Positions 51,899 to 60,283 of a stretch of DNA of 64,000 nt are shown here, piece after piece. Both the position numbers and the translations under genes were made by a program. The DNA comes from Paenibacillus lacisoli (GTDB lineage: Bacteria; Bacillota; Bacilli; Paenibacillales; Paenibacillaceae), in assembly GCF_030580655.1 (NCBI RefSeq), contig NZ_JAUQTB010000003.1, positions 310,001 through 374,000 of the forward strand, in the 5' to 3' direction. The notes beneath the pieces were generated by a model that was not told the DNA's origin, made no database searches, and saw only the letters and a program-made list of their open reading frames with translations. Numbering within the stretch: position 1 is the first letter of the stretch; each line of letters opens with the position of its first letter.

Positions 51899-52666
51899 AT
51901 GAAGCTGAATGGTCAAATTGTGCTGGTTACCGGCGCGAGCCGGGGCATTGGTGCCGAAATTGCCCGCGCCTGTGCCGCTGAGGGTGCAGCTGTCATTGTA
52001 AATTACAAAAGTCGTGCCGAGGCCGCGGAACAGGTGGTCGAGCAGATCCGCCGGAAAGGAGGAACGGCAATTCCTTATCCCTGCGATGTAACCCGGGAAG
52101 ATCAGGTGCGGGAGATGGCTGAGGCTATTGTTGAATCCTTTGGCCGGATTGACGTGCTGGTGAACAATGCGCTGTCTCACTATACGTTTAACCCGAGAGT
52201 ACGACGCCCGGCATGGGAGCTGGACTGGTCTCATTACAGCACTCAGCTGGAGGGAAGCCTGCAGGGGGCTTTTCATACGATATCTGCTGTCATGCCGCAT
52301 ATGCAGTCCCAGGCTTCTGGGAGAGTGATTAATATGGTCACCAACCTGATTGATTTTCCAGTCATTCCTTACCATGACTACACGACGGCCAAGGCCGCGC
52401 TGCTGGGTTATACCCGCGGGCTTGCCAAGGAGCTGGGAGGGTTCGGTATTACTGTGAATGCAGTGGCACCGGGTTTAACGGCTTCGACGGATTCCAGCAG
52501 AGATACGCCGGAGTCTGTCAGGGAACAGATCCGGGCACTGACCCCGTTGGGCCGCCTTGCGGATCCCAGTGATATAGCAGGGGCTGTGCTGTTCCTGGCT
52601 TCAGACTGGGGCAAGTTTCTGACAGGACAATGCCTGCGTGTGGACGGCGGTCTGGTGATGTCATAA
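51899..52666 (+). CDS. SDR oxidoreductase, last gene of the thi-lux-like operon
   Basis: This 255-aa FabG-like SDR has TGASRGIG (11-18), NNA (89-91), and Tyr161-Lys165 (YHDYTTAK), but the usual catalytic Ser is Thr148 (NMVTNLID). The C-terminus GQCLRVDGGLVMS is typical. Start: AGGGGAGACGG about 10 bases before ATG 51899, 31 bases after the reductase gene with no terminator between. It could reduce the aldehyde made by the LuxC/LuxE-like pair to an alcohol, or modify the acyl chain; both ideas rest on position. A hairpin follows and probably ends the operon. Confidence 0.87.
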   Translation: MKLNGQIVLVTGASRGIGAEIARACAAEGAAVIVNYKSRAEAAEQVVEQIRRKGGTAIPYPCDVTREDQVREMAEAIVESFGRIDVLVNNALSHYTFNPRVRRPAWELDWSHYSTQLEGSLQGAFHTISAVMPHMQSQASGRVINMVTNLIDFPVIPYHDYTTAKAALLGYTRGLAKELGGFGITVNAVAPGLTASTDSSRDTPESVREQIRALTPLGRLADPSDIAGAVLFLASDWGKFLTGQCLRVDGGLVMS

Positions 52667-52685
52667 ATTAAGGGATTCGTTTGTG

Positions 52686-52735
52686 AAGAGGGCGCCTCCT
52701 TCAGCCGGAAAAATGGCTGGCGGGGTACCCTCTTT
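52686..52735 (+). terminator. Probable terminator of the thi-lux-like operon
   Basis: AGAGGG..AGCC pairs with GGCT..CCCTCT around GGAAAAAT, ending in CTTTGC. Imperfect stem with a short T run. Confidence 0.6.
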
Positions 52736-52774
52736 GCTTGTTACAATCAGGTTTGACAGTGTCAGAAAAAAACA

Positions 52775-52823
52775 AATTCGCCATGTCTAGGTTCGGGGGA
52801 ACGAAACCTGTACATGGCGAATT
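52775..52823. repeat. Large inverted repeat upstream of molybdopterin oxidoreductase
   Basis: AATTCGCCATGT (52775-52786) and ACATGGCGAATT (52812-52823) are perfect 12-bp arms; AGGTT/AACCT pairs inside. On the minus strand it is followed by a run of T, so it could end antisense transcription; on the plus strand no T tract follows. It may instead be a 5'UTR structure. Apart from this and the preceding terminator, the gap 52667-52982 shows nothing else. Confidence 0.7.
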
Positions 52824-52982
52824 CTGGGAGTAGTCCATGATATGGCATTGAGGAGGAAGTTTATGCACTTCATACCTTTTAAAATGCCTTGCTTATTAAT
52901 ACCCCGGCTTAGGAGGGGCGAAACAGCTAGAATTAATTTTTTATCACCAAGAATTTATGTTCGTGCTGGAGGAGGAAACGGG

Positions 52983-55100
52983 ATGCAGAGCCATCAGGAT
53001 CAGAGGCTGGAGCAGCTGATGCAGGAAAATGATTATATTCATGTAGCGGACGGGGTTGTGCCTGCCGTGTGCCCCCTGGATTGTCCCGATACGTGCGGGC
53101 TGCTGCTGCACAAGGAGAAGGGACGGATTGTGAAGGTAACCGGGAACCCGGATCATCCGATCACACGCGGCGCCATCTGCAACAAGGTACGGCATATGGC
53201 TGAACGGGTCTATCATCCGGAGCGGCTGTTGTATCCGATGCGTCGGACCGGCCCCAAGGGAGAGGGCAAGTTTGAACGGATCAGCTGGGATGAGGCCATC
53301 CGCGAGATAACAGACCGCTATAAGGATTTGATCCGGCAAAACGGACCGGAATCGATTCTCCCCTACAGCTTCTATGGGAATATGGGGATTCTTAGTGTCG
53401 ACGGCATGGACCGGCGCTTCTTCAACGCCTTGGGGGCAAGCCGGCTGGAGCAGACGATCTGCAATGCGGCGGGGAATGCCGGCTGGGTGGCGACGATGGG
53501 CTTCAACGGCGGAACGGTTCCGGAAGAGACCGAGCATGCCGAGCTGTTCATCGTATGGGGCGGCAACATTGTCAGTACGGCGATGCACCAGGTCGTCATG
53601 GCCGAAAAGGCCCGCAAGCGGGGAGCCCGTATTATCGTAATTGATGTTCACCGCAACCGCACCGCCCAATGGGGGGATTGGTTCATCCCGCTCTTTCCGG
53701 GAACGGACGCGGCACTGGCTCTGGGAATGATGCATGTCCTGTTCGAGCGGGGGCTGACAGATGAGGCTTTCATGGCTCAGTATACGACAGGGCATGAACA
53801 ACTGCGGGAGCATGTCAAAGCATACACACCGGACAAGGTGTCTGCCATTACCGGGGTGCCTGCCGAAGATATTATCCGGCTTGCCGAAATGTACGGCCAG
53901 TCGGGATCGGCTTACATTCACATCGGAAACGGCCTGCAGCACCATGACAACGGAGGCATGAACGTGCGGGCGATCACCTGTCTTCCGGCCGTTACCGGAC
54001 AATGGAAGCGGCGGGGCGGAGGAGCAGCACGCTCCAACAGCGGTTATGCAAAGCTGAACAGCGCTGCCCTGGAACGCCCGGATCTGCGCCCGGATGATGG
54101 TGTACGCTCCATCAACATGAACCGGATCGGGGCTGCCCTGATGGAAGCCGATCCGCCGATTCGTTCTCTTTTTGTCTACTGCAGCAACCCGCTCGTCGTT
54201 GCACCGGATACGGAGCAGGTCGAGCGCGGGTTTGCCCGTGAAGATCTGTTCACGGTCGTGCATGACCTGTTCATGACGGATACGGCCCGCTATGCGGATA
54301 TTGTTTTGCCTGCCGCGTCCTCTTTTGAAGGAACGGACATCTATACCTCTTACTGGCATCAATATGTTCAGCTGCAGGAACCTGTCATTGAACGGATCGG
54401 AGAGAGCAAGACGAACGTGGAGCTGTTCGCTATGCTGGGCCGGGCCATGGGCTTCGATGAGCGGATTTTCAGTGAGACTGAAGAAGAGATGATCCGCCGG
54501 GCGCTCGATTACCCGTCTAACCCTTATTTGCAGGGTGTGACCTGGGATGGGTTGAAGGAACAGCGGTTTGTGAAGCTGGATATGACGTCTTATACCAGGT
54601 ATCTCGACGAGTTGGGGACACCATCCGGCCGGATCGAGCTGTACTCGGCAGCGCTGGAACGCAGCGGACTGCCGCCCCTGCCCGCCTATATACCGCTGGT
54701 GGAGGGATATGACGGAGAGCGCAGACCTGGCCCCCTGGAGCGTTATCCGCTGATGTTCATCTCATCGCCGAATCATCATTTCCTGAACTCGACCTTCGCT
54801 AATGTAGACAAGCATCAGAAGCTGGAGCGCGGGCCCCAGCTGCAAATGCATCCGGCAGATGCCCGGGAACGCGGCATTGAGGACGGAGATATGGTGACGG
54901 TATGGAATGACCGGGGGAAGATTGAAATGCCAGCCAAGGTAAGTGACCTGATGCTGCCAGGCACAGTAATCAGCCAGGGTCTGTGGTGGGGCAATCAAGA
55001 TCGGCCGCAGCGGGTCAATGTGCTGACCCCGGACCGGCTGTCCGATATGGGCAAGGGTGCGACCTTTTTCTCTGCCACTGTCGATGTAAAGCGTCAATGA
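52983..55100 (+). CDS. Molybdopterin oxidoreductase with one [4Fe-4S] cluster
   Basis: The 705-aa protein belongs to the DMSO-reductase superfamily of bis-molybdopterin guanine dinucleotide enzymes. The N-terminal cluster motif is Cys30, Cys34, Cys38 and Cys66 (CPLDCPDTC..ICNK). Domain landmarks include YSFYGNMGILSVDGMDRRFF, LFIVWGGNIVSTAMHQ, HIGNGLQHHDNGGMNVRAITCLPAVTGQW and the C-terminal cofactor-closing segment HPADARERGIEDGDMVTVWNDRG. There is no Tat signal, so it is cytosolic. GGAGGAGG about 6 bases before ATG 52983 sets the start; the frame is open 47 codons further up. No electron-transfer subunit is adjacent. The substrate is unknown; formate-dehydrogenase-like and reductase roles are possible. 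Confidence 0.9.
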   Translation: MQSHQDQRLEQLMQENDYIHVADGVVPAVCPLDCPDTCGLLLHKEKGRIVKVTGNPDHPITRGAICNKVRHMAERVYHPERLLYPMRRTGPKGEGKFERISWDEAIREITDRYKDLIRQNGPESILPYSFYGNMGILSVDGMDRRFFNALGASRLEQTICNAAGNAGWVATMGFNGGTVPEETEHAELFIVWGGNIVSTAMHQVVMAEKARKRGARIIVIDVHRNRTAQWGDWFIPLFPGTDAALALGMMHVLFERGLTDEAFMAQYTTGHEQLREHVKAYTPDKVSAITGVPAEDIIRLAEMYGQSGSAYIHIGNGLQHHDNGGMNVRAITCLPAVTGQWKRRGGGAARSNSGYAKLNSAALERPDLRPDDGVRSINMNRIGAALMEADPPIRSLFVYCSNPLVVAPDTEQVERGFAREDLFTVVHDLFMTDTARYADIVLPAASSFEGTDIYTSYWHQYVQLQEPVIERIGESKTNVELFAMLGRAMGFDERIFSETEEEMIRRALDYPSNPYLQGVTWDGLKEQRFVKLDMTSYTRYLDELGTPSGRIELYSAALERSGLPPLPAYIPLVEGYDGERRPGPLERYPLMFISSPNHHFLNSTFANVDKHQKLERGPQLQMHPADARERGIEDGDMVTVWNDRGKIEMPAKVSDLMLPGTVISQGLWWGNQDRPQRVNVLTPDRLSDMGKGATFFSATVDVKRQ

Positions 55101-55158
55101 GTGTGCTTGCCGCTGCCGGCAGGTTTGATGGATACTGAATGCTGGATATGTCGTAAAC

Positions 55159-55181
55159 AGGCCCCGTCAGGGGCCTTTTTT
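55159..55181 (+). terminator. Rho-independent terminator
   Basis: AGGCCCC pairs with GGGGCCT around GTCA, followed by six T. Confidence 0.95.
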
Positions 55182-55270
55182 GCGGCTGGGCGGCATGATA
55201 AGATGGGGATGAGTTGAAATGTCATATTTATCATAGCCAATAGTTGAACTCAGACCTGAAGGAGATTTGT

Positions 55271-56497
55271 ATGAGATGGTTGGATGATTATCCCAAGGAA
55301 GTGAAGGTTTTTCTAGGTGCAAGCCTGATTAATGCGGCAGGCAGTGCGTTAATGTGGCCGCTGATTACGATGTATATCTTCGAAGAGCTTGGACGGACGA
55401 TGTCGGATGCCGGACTGGTTGTGCTGGTGCAGTCCCTTGGCGGAATCTTTGGACAGCTGGTGGGCGGCGCGCTGTATCACAGGGTAGGGGTGAAAAGGCT
55501 GATTGTCGGTTCCCTTGCTCTTAATGCCGCTGGGCTGGCGACGCTGCCATTTATCAGCGGTTACTGGTATGTGTTCATGGCGATGATGGGCTTCATCGGG
55601 TTCTGTAATGCGGTATCCATGCCTGCAATACAGGCATTCATCGGGTTCCGCTTTGCGGCACGCCGCTCGGAGCTGTTTAATGTTGTGTATGTGGCGAATA
55701 ATATCGGTGTAGCTCTCGGAACGGCGCTCAGTGGTGTGCTGGCCGAGATTTCCTATCATCTCAGCTTTATCTTGAACGGCGCTACTTCAGCCGTTTTCGC
55801 TGTTTATTTCTTCCGCTACCTCAGCCGGGTGGACCGGGAGGAGGGTGAGGTGCATCTGTCCAAACGCAAACGTTCACCGGATACGCCTCCGGCCGCAGCA
55901 CTTCTGCGTGATACCCGAATTTATCTGTATATTGGCATGGGTACGATGTTCCTCTGGTTTGGCAACTCGATCTGGAATAGCGGCGTTTCCCCGTTCATTA
56001 TAGAGAGTGGTATGGAGAAAAGCATGTACAGTCTGTTGTGGACGCTGAATGGAATCATGATCTTCGTAGCGCAGCCGCTGACGACGCTGATCAAGCGTCT
56101 GTGTGCCAAAAGTTCCAGCGCGCAGCTGATTGCGAGCGGTATTTTCTATCTGGCGGCTTACGTGGTGATCCTGGGCATCCAGAATTACGGAGGGATGGTG
56201 CTTGCGATGATCCTCGCTACATTGGGGGAGATGCTCATGTCTCCGGCCATTCCGGCGTTTATCGCGGATCACTCCGGCAAGGGTGCGCCGTTCTATATCG
56301 GTCTTGTCGGCGGTATTGGATCGGCTGGACGAGTTGTTGGCCCTTATGCGATGGGTGTGCTGTACGACGGGAACGGACTGAGCCCGGTTGCCTGGCTGGC
56401 CGTATCTGCCGCTATCGGCTGTGTTGCTTTCTATGTGCTTCATCTCGTGCTGAACCGAAGCCGCGTCCATGAGGCAGAACTGGAATACAGCGCATAA
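55271..56497 (+). CDS. MFS multidrug-type transporter
   Basis: The 408-aa product has twelve membrane helices in the DHA1 layout of the major facilitator superfamily. Motif A between helices 2 and 3 is GGALYHRVGVKRLIVGS, and motif C-like glycines occur in VVYVANNIGVALGTALSGVLAEIS. A charged central loop (YLSRVDREEGEVHLSKRKRSPD) separates the halves. It resembles YttB/MdtH-type exporters. AAGGAG about 7 bases before ATG 55271 sets the start; the frame extends 9 codons upstream. Export of a drug or metabolite is likely; substrate unknown. Confidence 0.9.
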   Translation: MRWLDDYPKEVKVFLGASLINAAGSALMWPLITMYIFEELGRTMSDAGLVVLVQSLGGIFGQLVGGALYHRVGVKRLIVGSLALNAAGLATLPFISGYWYVFMAMMGFIGFCNAVSMPAIQAFIGFRFAARRSELFNVVYVANNIGVALGTALSGVLAEISYHLSFILNGATSAVFAVYFFRYLSRVDREEGEVHLSKRKRSPDTPPAAALLRDTRIYLYIGMGTMFLWFGNSIWNSGVSPFIIESGMEKSMYSLLWTLNGIMIFVAQPLTTLIKRLCAKSSSAQLIASGIFYLAAYVVILGIQNYGGMVLAMILATLGEMLMSPAIPAFIADHSGKGAPFYIGLVGGIGSAGRVVGPYAMGVLYDGNGLSPVAWLAVSAAIGCVAFYVLHLVLNRSRVHEAELEYSA

Positions 56498-56523
56498 GTC
56501 AGACTATTAAGAATAAAAGCTGG

Positions 56524-56549
56524 AATGCCCCGCCTCTGGCGGGGCATTT
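56524..56549 (+). terminator. Rho-independent terminator after MFS gene
   Basis: AATGCCCCGCC pairs with GGCGGGGCATT around TCT, with a short T run. Confidence 0.88.
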
Positions 56550-56695
56550 GTTATAGCGCCTGACAGCGTAAGAGGCAAAAGAATGCTAAAAAAAGGGATG
56601 TCCGGGGATACCAAGACTGCGGTAGAGCCTCTTCTGTTCGTGAAGGAACAGGCTGTTATAATGGGTGTAAGTAAAACTCGAAAGGTGTCGATACT

Positions 56696-57199
56696 GTGGC
56701 TACCCTAAAAACCAAGCAAATGCTGCTGCGTCTCTCCCAGCTGAAAGATGCGGGCCAGCTGATGGACCTGGATGCGCTGATCTGGGATGTGCATACTGCG
56801 CCGGCCCCGGTCATATGGAGAACGAAGGAACTATTTCTGCGGAGTTCACCCCCAGGTTCTCAGATTGTTGCAGTCGATGAGGATGAACGGCTGTGCGGGT
56901 ACTTGGGTTTCCGCCATCCCATGGGAGCGGAGAGCAATCGGCATGTCTGGGAGATCGCTGTTGCGGTTCATCCGTCTTATCAGCGCCAGGGCATCGGACA
57001 TGCACTGATGAACAGCATCAAAGGAGTGGCGAGGGAGAAGGGAATTCGCAAGCTGCGTCTGCGCGTGTTGTCCAGCAATACGGCAGCCATCTCTTTCTAT
57101 AAGCGCTGCGGGTTTGTGGAGGAGGGGCGCCTCGTCGGCGAATTTTATCTGGAGGAACAGTACGTGGATGATGTTCTGATGGCTGTTCACATCCGGTGA
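56696..57199 (+). CDS. GNAT-family N-acetyltransferase
   Basis: The 167-aa product is a single-domain GNAT acetyltransferase. The acetyl-CoA-binding motif is EIAVAVHPSYQRQGIGHALMNSIKGVAREKG (Q/RxxGxG/A type, RQGIGHA at about 99-105), followed by LRLRVLSSNTAAISFYKRCGFVEEGRL. The target amine is unknown. Start GTG 56696 lies 8 bases after AAAGGTG. Upstream, TATAAT (56657-56662) and a dyad CTGTTC-N6-GAACAG (56634-56651) mark the promoter and a possible operator. The SDR gene follows 77 bases downstream and may be co-transcribed. Confidence 0.9.
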   Translation: MATLKTKQMLLRLSQLKDAGQLMDLDALIWDVHTAPAPVIWRTKELFLRSSPPGSQIVAVDEDERLCGYLGFRHPMGAESNRHVWEIAVAVHPSYQRQGIGHALMNSIKGVAREKGIRKLRLRVLSSNTAAISFYKRCGFVEEGRLVGEFYLEEQYVDDVLMAVHIR

Positions 57200-57276
57200 A
57201 CTGCACGTTTCTGATCAGACCCAGCGGGTAAACAAGAGGGAGTACGTGAGTGAATCTGCCGAAAGGGGAACCGAAC

Positions 57277-58062
57277 ATGGACTTGAATCTGAATGGAAGA
57301 AAAGCGCTGGTGCTGGCCTCCAGTCAGGGGCTAGGCAAGGCGATTGCAGCTCAGCTGGTGCAGGAAGGTGCGGATGTTATGCTTGCCAGTCGGAGTGTGG
57401 AGAAGCTGAAGCAGGCAAAGGAAGAATTGTCGGCGCTCGGGGACGGCCAGGTGGAGTACTGCGCAGCGGATGTAACGAACAGGGAGGATGTGGATACGCT
57501 GGTGAAGCGGACGAGTGAGCTGTTCGGGCGGATCGATATTCTGGTATGTAACGCCGGGGGGCCCAAGTCGGCCAAGTTTGAGGAACTGCTGGATGAGGAT
57601 TGGGAGCAGGCGTTCCAGCTGAATTTGATGAGCACCGTCCGCATTATACGGGCAGCGCTGCCCCACATGAAGGGATTGGGCGGTCATATCATCAATCTGA
57701 CGTCCACGTCCATCAAGCAGCCGATTCCAGGACTTGTGCTCTCCAATACGTTCAGGCTGGGGGTGGCCGGCCTCACGAAGACGCTATCGGAAGAACTCGC
57801 GCCTTACAGTATTCTGGTGAACACTGTAGCACCGGGACGGATTGGCACAGACCGGATCGCCCAGCTGAACGCCAAGCAGGCTGAGCGGCAGGGCATCAGT
57901 GTCGAAGCGTATGCAGAACAGAGCCAGAACGAGATTCCGCTCGGGCGGTTCGGCACACCCGAAGAGTTTGCGAAGTCCGTAGTGTTCCTGCTGTCAGGGG
58001 CCAATACGTATATCACAGGTACAACCCTGGTGGTCGATGGCGGTCTGGTAAAATCACTGTGA
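57277..58062 (+). CDS. SDR-family protein lacking the catalytic Tyr-Lys
   Basis: This 261-aa protein has an SDR Rossmann fold, but with altered key motifs. The cofactor loop reads ASSQGLG (residues 14-20) instead of TGxxxGxG, NAGG is kept, and the positions of catalytic Tyr and Lys are Ser156 and Arg160 in LVLSNTFRLGVAGL. Ser143/Ser145 remain in LTSTS. A known 3-oxoacyl-ACP reductase-like subgroup shows exactly this pattern; its activity is unclear. The C-terminus (YITGTTLVVDGGLVKSL) is normal. AAAGGGGAA before ATG 57277 sets the start. A terminator follows. Confidence 0.88.
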   Translation: MDLNLNGRKALVLASSQGLGKAIAAQLVQEGADVMLASRSVEKLKQAKEELSALGDGQVEYCAADVTNREDVDTLVKRTSELFGRIDILVCNAGGPKSAKFEELLDEDWEQAFQLNLMSTVRIIRAALPHMKGLGGHIINLTSTSIKQPIPGLVLSNTFRLGVAGLTKTLSEELAPYSILVNTVAPGRIGTDRIAQLNAKQAERQGISVEAYAEQSQNEIPLGRFGTPEEFAKSVVFLLSGANTYITGTTLVVDGGLVKSL

Positions 58063-58081
58063 CGTTATAAGCATAGGAAGG

Positions 58082-58102
58082 AGGCCGCGTTGCGGCCTTT
58101 TT
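58082..58102 (+). terminator. Rho-independent terminator after SDR
   Basis: AGGCCGC pairs with GCGGCCT around GTT, then TTTTT. Confidence 0.92.
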
Positions 58103-58137
58103 AGCATGGATTGATCTATATTCTGTGTAAGTAAATT

Positions 58138-58839
58138 TTAGTGGATATTCATAGCCTTACTCTTCAATTCATCCAGGATACGCTGACTGTTCTGATACTG
58201 CGCACGGTAAGGCTCCGGCATTCTCTGTTCATCAACAGGTCCTGCACTCGGATTGATATGGGCCTGCGCCAGAGTGCTCTCCTGCCGGATCATGGCCTCG
58301 ATATAGGCATCATACTCGGCCGCCGAGAGCTTATCCTTGATGACAATTTCATGGTTGAGGCGATCGAAGTAAGGCTGAATATCAGCGTATTTCTGCTTGA
58401 CCTCCGCCCGTACTGCGGGCGACAGCTGAGAGAAGTTGATCTGCTGGTGGGCATCGCCGTATTGCAGCTTAGCAGAGGTTAGCTGCCGGGCCAGCTTTTG
58501 AAAAGCCGGGTAATCATCGCCCAGTTCACGCGACGCTCCCATAAATTTCATTCCGGCAGTAACATACTCCTGCATCGTCACGTTAACTACTGCTTTCTGT
58601 AAATTCTGATAGGAGCCGTAGATCCGGTCCGCAAAATGCTGGTTGGAGAATGCAAGGGTCAGCGCGGCAGTACTACCGATAATGGCGACTACTGCCATTT
58701 GCCGAACCCTTTTATTTCTGTGGAGTGTTTTTCGGCGCGTTGACAGGCTCTGGCGGATACGGACATCCAGCTCTTCCGGAGGATTAATCCGGCTGCTGCA
58801 GCTGTGCAGGGATTGGCGAATGAGAGGTTCGATAGACAT
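58138..58839 (-). CDS. Probable anti-sigma factor, single-pass membrane protein
   Basis: The 233-aa product has a cytosolic N-terminus of about 55 residues (SIEPLIRQSLHSCSSRINPPEELDVRIRQSL), one membrane helix (QMAVVAIIGSTAALTLAFS) and an outside domain of about 150 residues rich in helices (YAFQKLARQLTSAKLQYG-like, LSAAEYDAYIEAMIRQES). This is the layout of transmembrane anti-sigma factors, although no zinc-binding HxxxCxxC motif is present. It overlaps the ECF sigma gene by 56 bases, the common arrangement for such pairs. GGAGGAATC stands before ATG 58839. The outside domain presumably senses the signal; I do not recognise its family with certainty. Confidence 0.75.
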   Translation of the reverse strand: MSIEPLIRQSLHSCSSRINPPEELDVRIRQSLSTRRKTLHRNKRVRQMAVVAIIGSTAALTLAFSNQHFADRIYGSYQNLQKAVVNVTMQEYVTAGMKFMGASRELGDDYPAFQKLARQLTSAKLQYGDAHQQINFSQLSPAVRAEVKQKYADIQPYFDRLNHEIVIKDKLSAAEYDAYIEAMIRQESTLAQAHINPSAGPVDEQRMPEPYRAQYQNSQRILDELKSKAMNIH

Positions 58840-59401
58840 GGTAAGATTCCTCCTGCCCGGGACGCTGCCCGAGTTGTTTTTTGAGCTTTTGCAGAGCGGC
58901 ATGGTGACGGGATTTCACCGTTCCCAGCGAGATTTCGAGCAGCTGGGCAATTTCTTTAAAGCTGTACTCCTGGTAATAGCGAAGCACCAGCACAACACGC
59001 AATTTCTCGGATAATCGGGAGATTTGGCGCATCATTTCATCGCGGGCTTCCTGCTGGAGCACGGGCTGCTCTGAAGCGTTGATCACCGGATCGGCCGTAT
59101 GCTTCGAACTGCTGAAGATCCGCCAGCGGAGAAACTGCATCTGCCGGAAGCTGCTGATCTGCCGCAAGGCTACACCATGCAGCCAGTTGCGGAAGGGGGT
59201 CCCGGGCCGGTACGTGCGAAAGCTTTTCCAGACCTGGACATAAATTTCGTTCGTAACTTCAACGGCGTGCTGCCGGCTGCCCATCAGCATACATACAGTC
59301 CGGTACAAATCCTGTTTTGTCGCCTGGTATAATTCTTCAAAGGCAGCATCCTCGCCGTCTCGCATACGATTGAGAAGGCCGATGATATCGTCATTATTCA
59401 T
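58784..59401 (-). CDS. ECF-type RNA polymerase sigma factor
   Basis: The 205-aa product is an extracytoplasmic-function sigma factor. Region 2 is seen as GEDAAFEELYQATKQDLYRTVCMLMG..AVEVTNEIYVQVWKSFRTYRPGTPFRNWLHGVALRQ, and region 4 as LSEKLRVVLVLRYYQEYSFKEIAQLLEISLGTVKSRHHAALQKLKKQL. A tail of about 30 residues lies beyond region 4, within the overlap with the anti-sigma gene. GAAAGGAGG precedes ATG 59401. Upstream on the minus strand a GAACCTTT-like element may be an ECF -35, which would allow autoregulation; support is weak. Confidence 0.93.
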   Translation of the reverse strand: MNNDDIIGLLNRMRDGEDAAFEELYQATKQDLYRTVCMLMGSRQHAVEVTNEIYVQVWKSFRTYRPGTPFRNWLHGVALRQISSFRQMQFLRWRIFSSSKHTADPVINASEQPVLQQEARDEMMRQISRLSEKLRVVLVLRYYQEYSFKEIAQLLEISLGTVKSRHHAALQKLKKQLGQRPGQEESYHVYRTSHSPIPAQLQQPD

Positions 59402-59511
59402 GGTTGAGTGGTCCTCCTTTCTGCGTCAGTGTCATTCAATACACTGTATATTGCAAAGTTTTGCCAGAAAGGTTCGATAAATGGCTTAGGAATTTCAATT
59501 TCAGATGAAAA

Positions 59512-59544
59512 TAAAAAAGGCCGCAGCCGGTATGGCTGGACCTT
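59512..59544 (-). terminator. Terminator of the minus-strand GNAT gene
   Basis: On the minus strand AAGGTCCAGCC pairs with GGCTGCGGCCTT (two mismatches), followed by TTTTTTATTTT. It separates the GNAT gene from the sigma factor gene. Confidence 0.8.
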
Positions 59545-59621
59545 AGATGGAATTGCTATTCATGGCTGCACGCACCTTTCCAGTCCTCCGCTCTTGAGCA
59601 AAGCCTGGTCAAAAGAAGCCG

Positions 59622-60170
59622 TCAGCGGATGCGTTTCCACTCATGCTGAAGCATCCCGTATACGGCATGGTTGACATAACCCTGAGGCAGCTTCTCCGCT
59701 TCGCGGATGACGCCTTCCAGAACAAAGCCGAGCCGTTCCGGGATACCTCGGCTGCGGCGGTTGCCTGTCGCACAGCGGATCTCTACCCGGTGCAGATCCA
59801 GATCAAGCAGCGCATAATCAATAAAAGCGCGGCAGGCACTTGTCATCAGCCCTTGGCCCTCATAACCCCGGCCGAGCCAATAGCCGATACTCACAGAGCG
59901 GTGGTTCCAGTCGATGGCATGCAGACCGATCACTCCAGCCAGCTCATCATCGACCCAGATCCCGGCCGTAACTGCCCCATTGCTGGCATACTGGTTCATC
60001 ACACCTCGGATATATTCCGCTGTATGGGACATCTCGGTGGTGGAATCTACCCATGGCAGCCATTGGCGCAGCCGGTCACGGGAAAGTTCCGTTAATTCAA
60101 ACAGAGGCTGTGCATGCTCGTGGGAGAGCGGACGGAGAACAATACGTTCATCCAGAGCGTATGTAAACAT
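59622..60170 (-). CDS. RimJ/RimL-type GNAT acetyltransferase
   Basis: The 182-aa product is a GNAT enzyme of the RimJ/RimL (ribosomal protein Ser/Ala N-acetyltransferase) branch: MFTYALDERIVLRPLSHEHAQPLFELTELSRDRLRQWLPWVD, then IGYWLGRGYEGQGLMTSACRAFIDYAL (acetyl-CoA loop GRGYEGQG), and HRVEIRCATGNRRSRGIPERLGFVLEGVIREAE. It resembles B. subtilis YdaF. AGAGAGGAATC selects ATG 60170; an ATG 7 codons upstream lacks a good site. True substrates of YdaF-like enzymes are uncertain. Confidence 0.92.
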   Translation of the reverse strand: MFTYALDERIVLRPLSHEHAQPLFELTELSRDRLRQWLPWVDSTTEMSHTAEYIRGVMNQYASNGAVTAGIWVDDELAGVIGLHAIDWNHRSVSIGYWLGRGYEGQGLMTSACRAFIDYALLDLDLHRVEIRCATGNRRSRGIPERLGFVLEGVIREAEKLPQGYVNHAVYGMLQHEWKRIR

Positions 60171-60283
60171 CAATGATTCCTCTCTTTCCATAATTAAGGA
60201 TGCTTCATTTATGTCATCTTGCTATATGCTACCTCATATTGGAAAAACCGTCAAAACCCGTGACAGACGCCGATTGACCTTAC

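Noticed and set aside
52944-54362. 472-codon minus-strand frame opposite the molybdopterin oxidoreductase
   Set aside because: Shadow of a strongly conserved gene in GC-rich DNA; composition is rich in Arg, His and Gln without domains.
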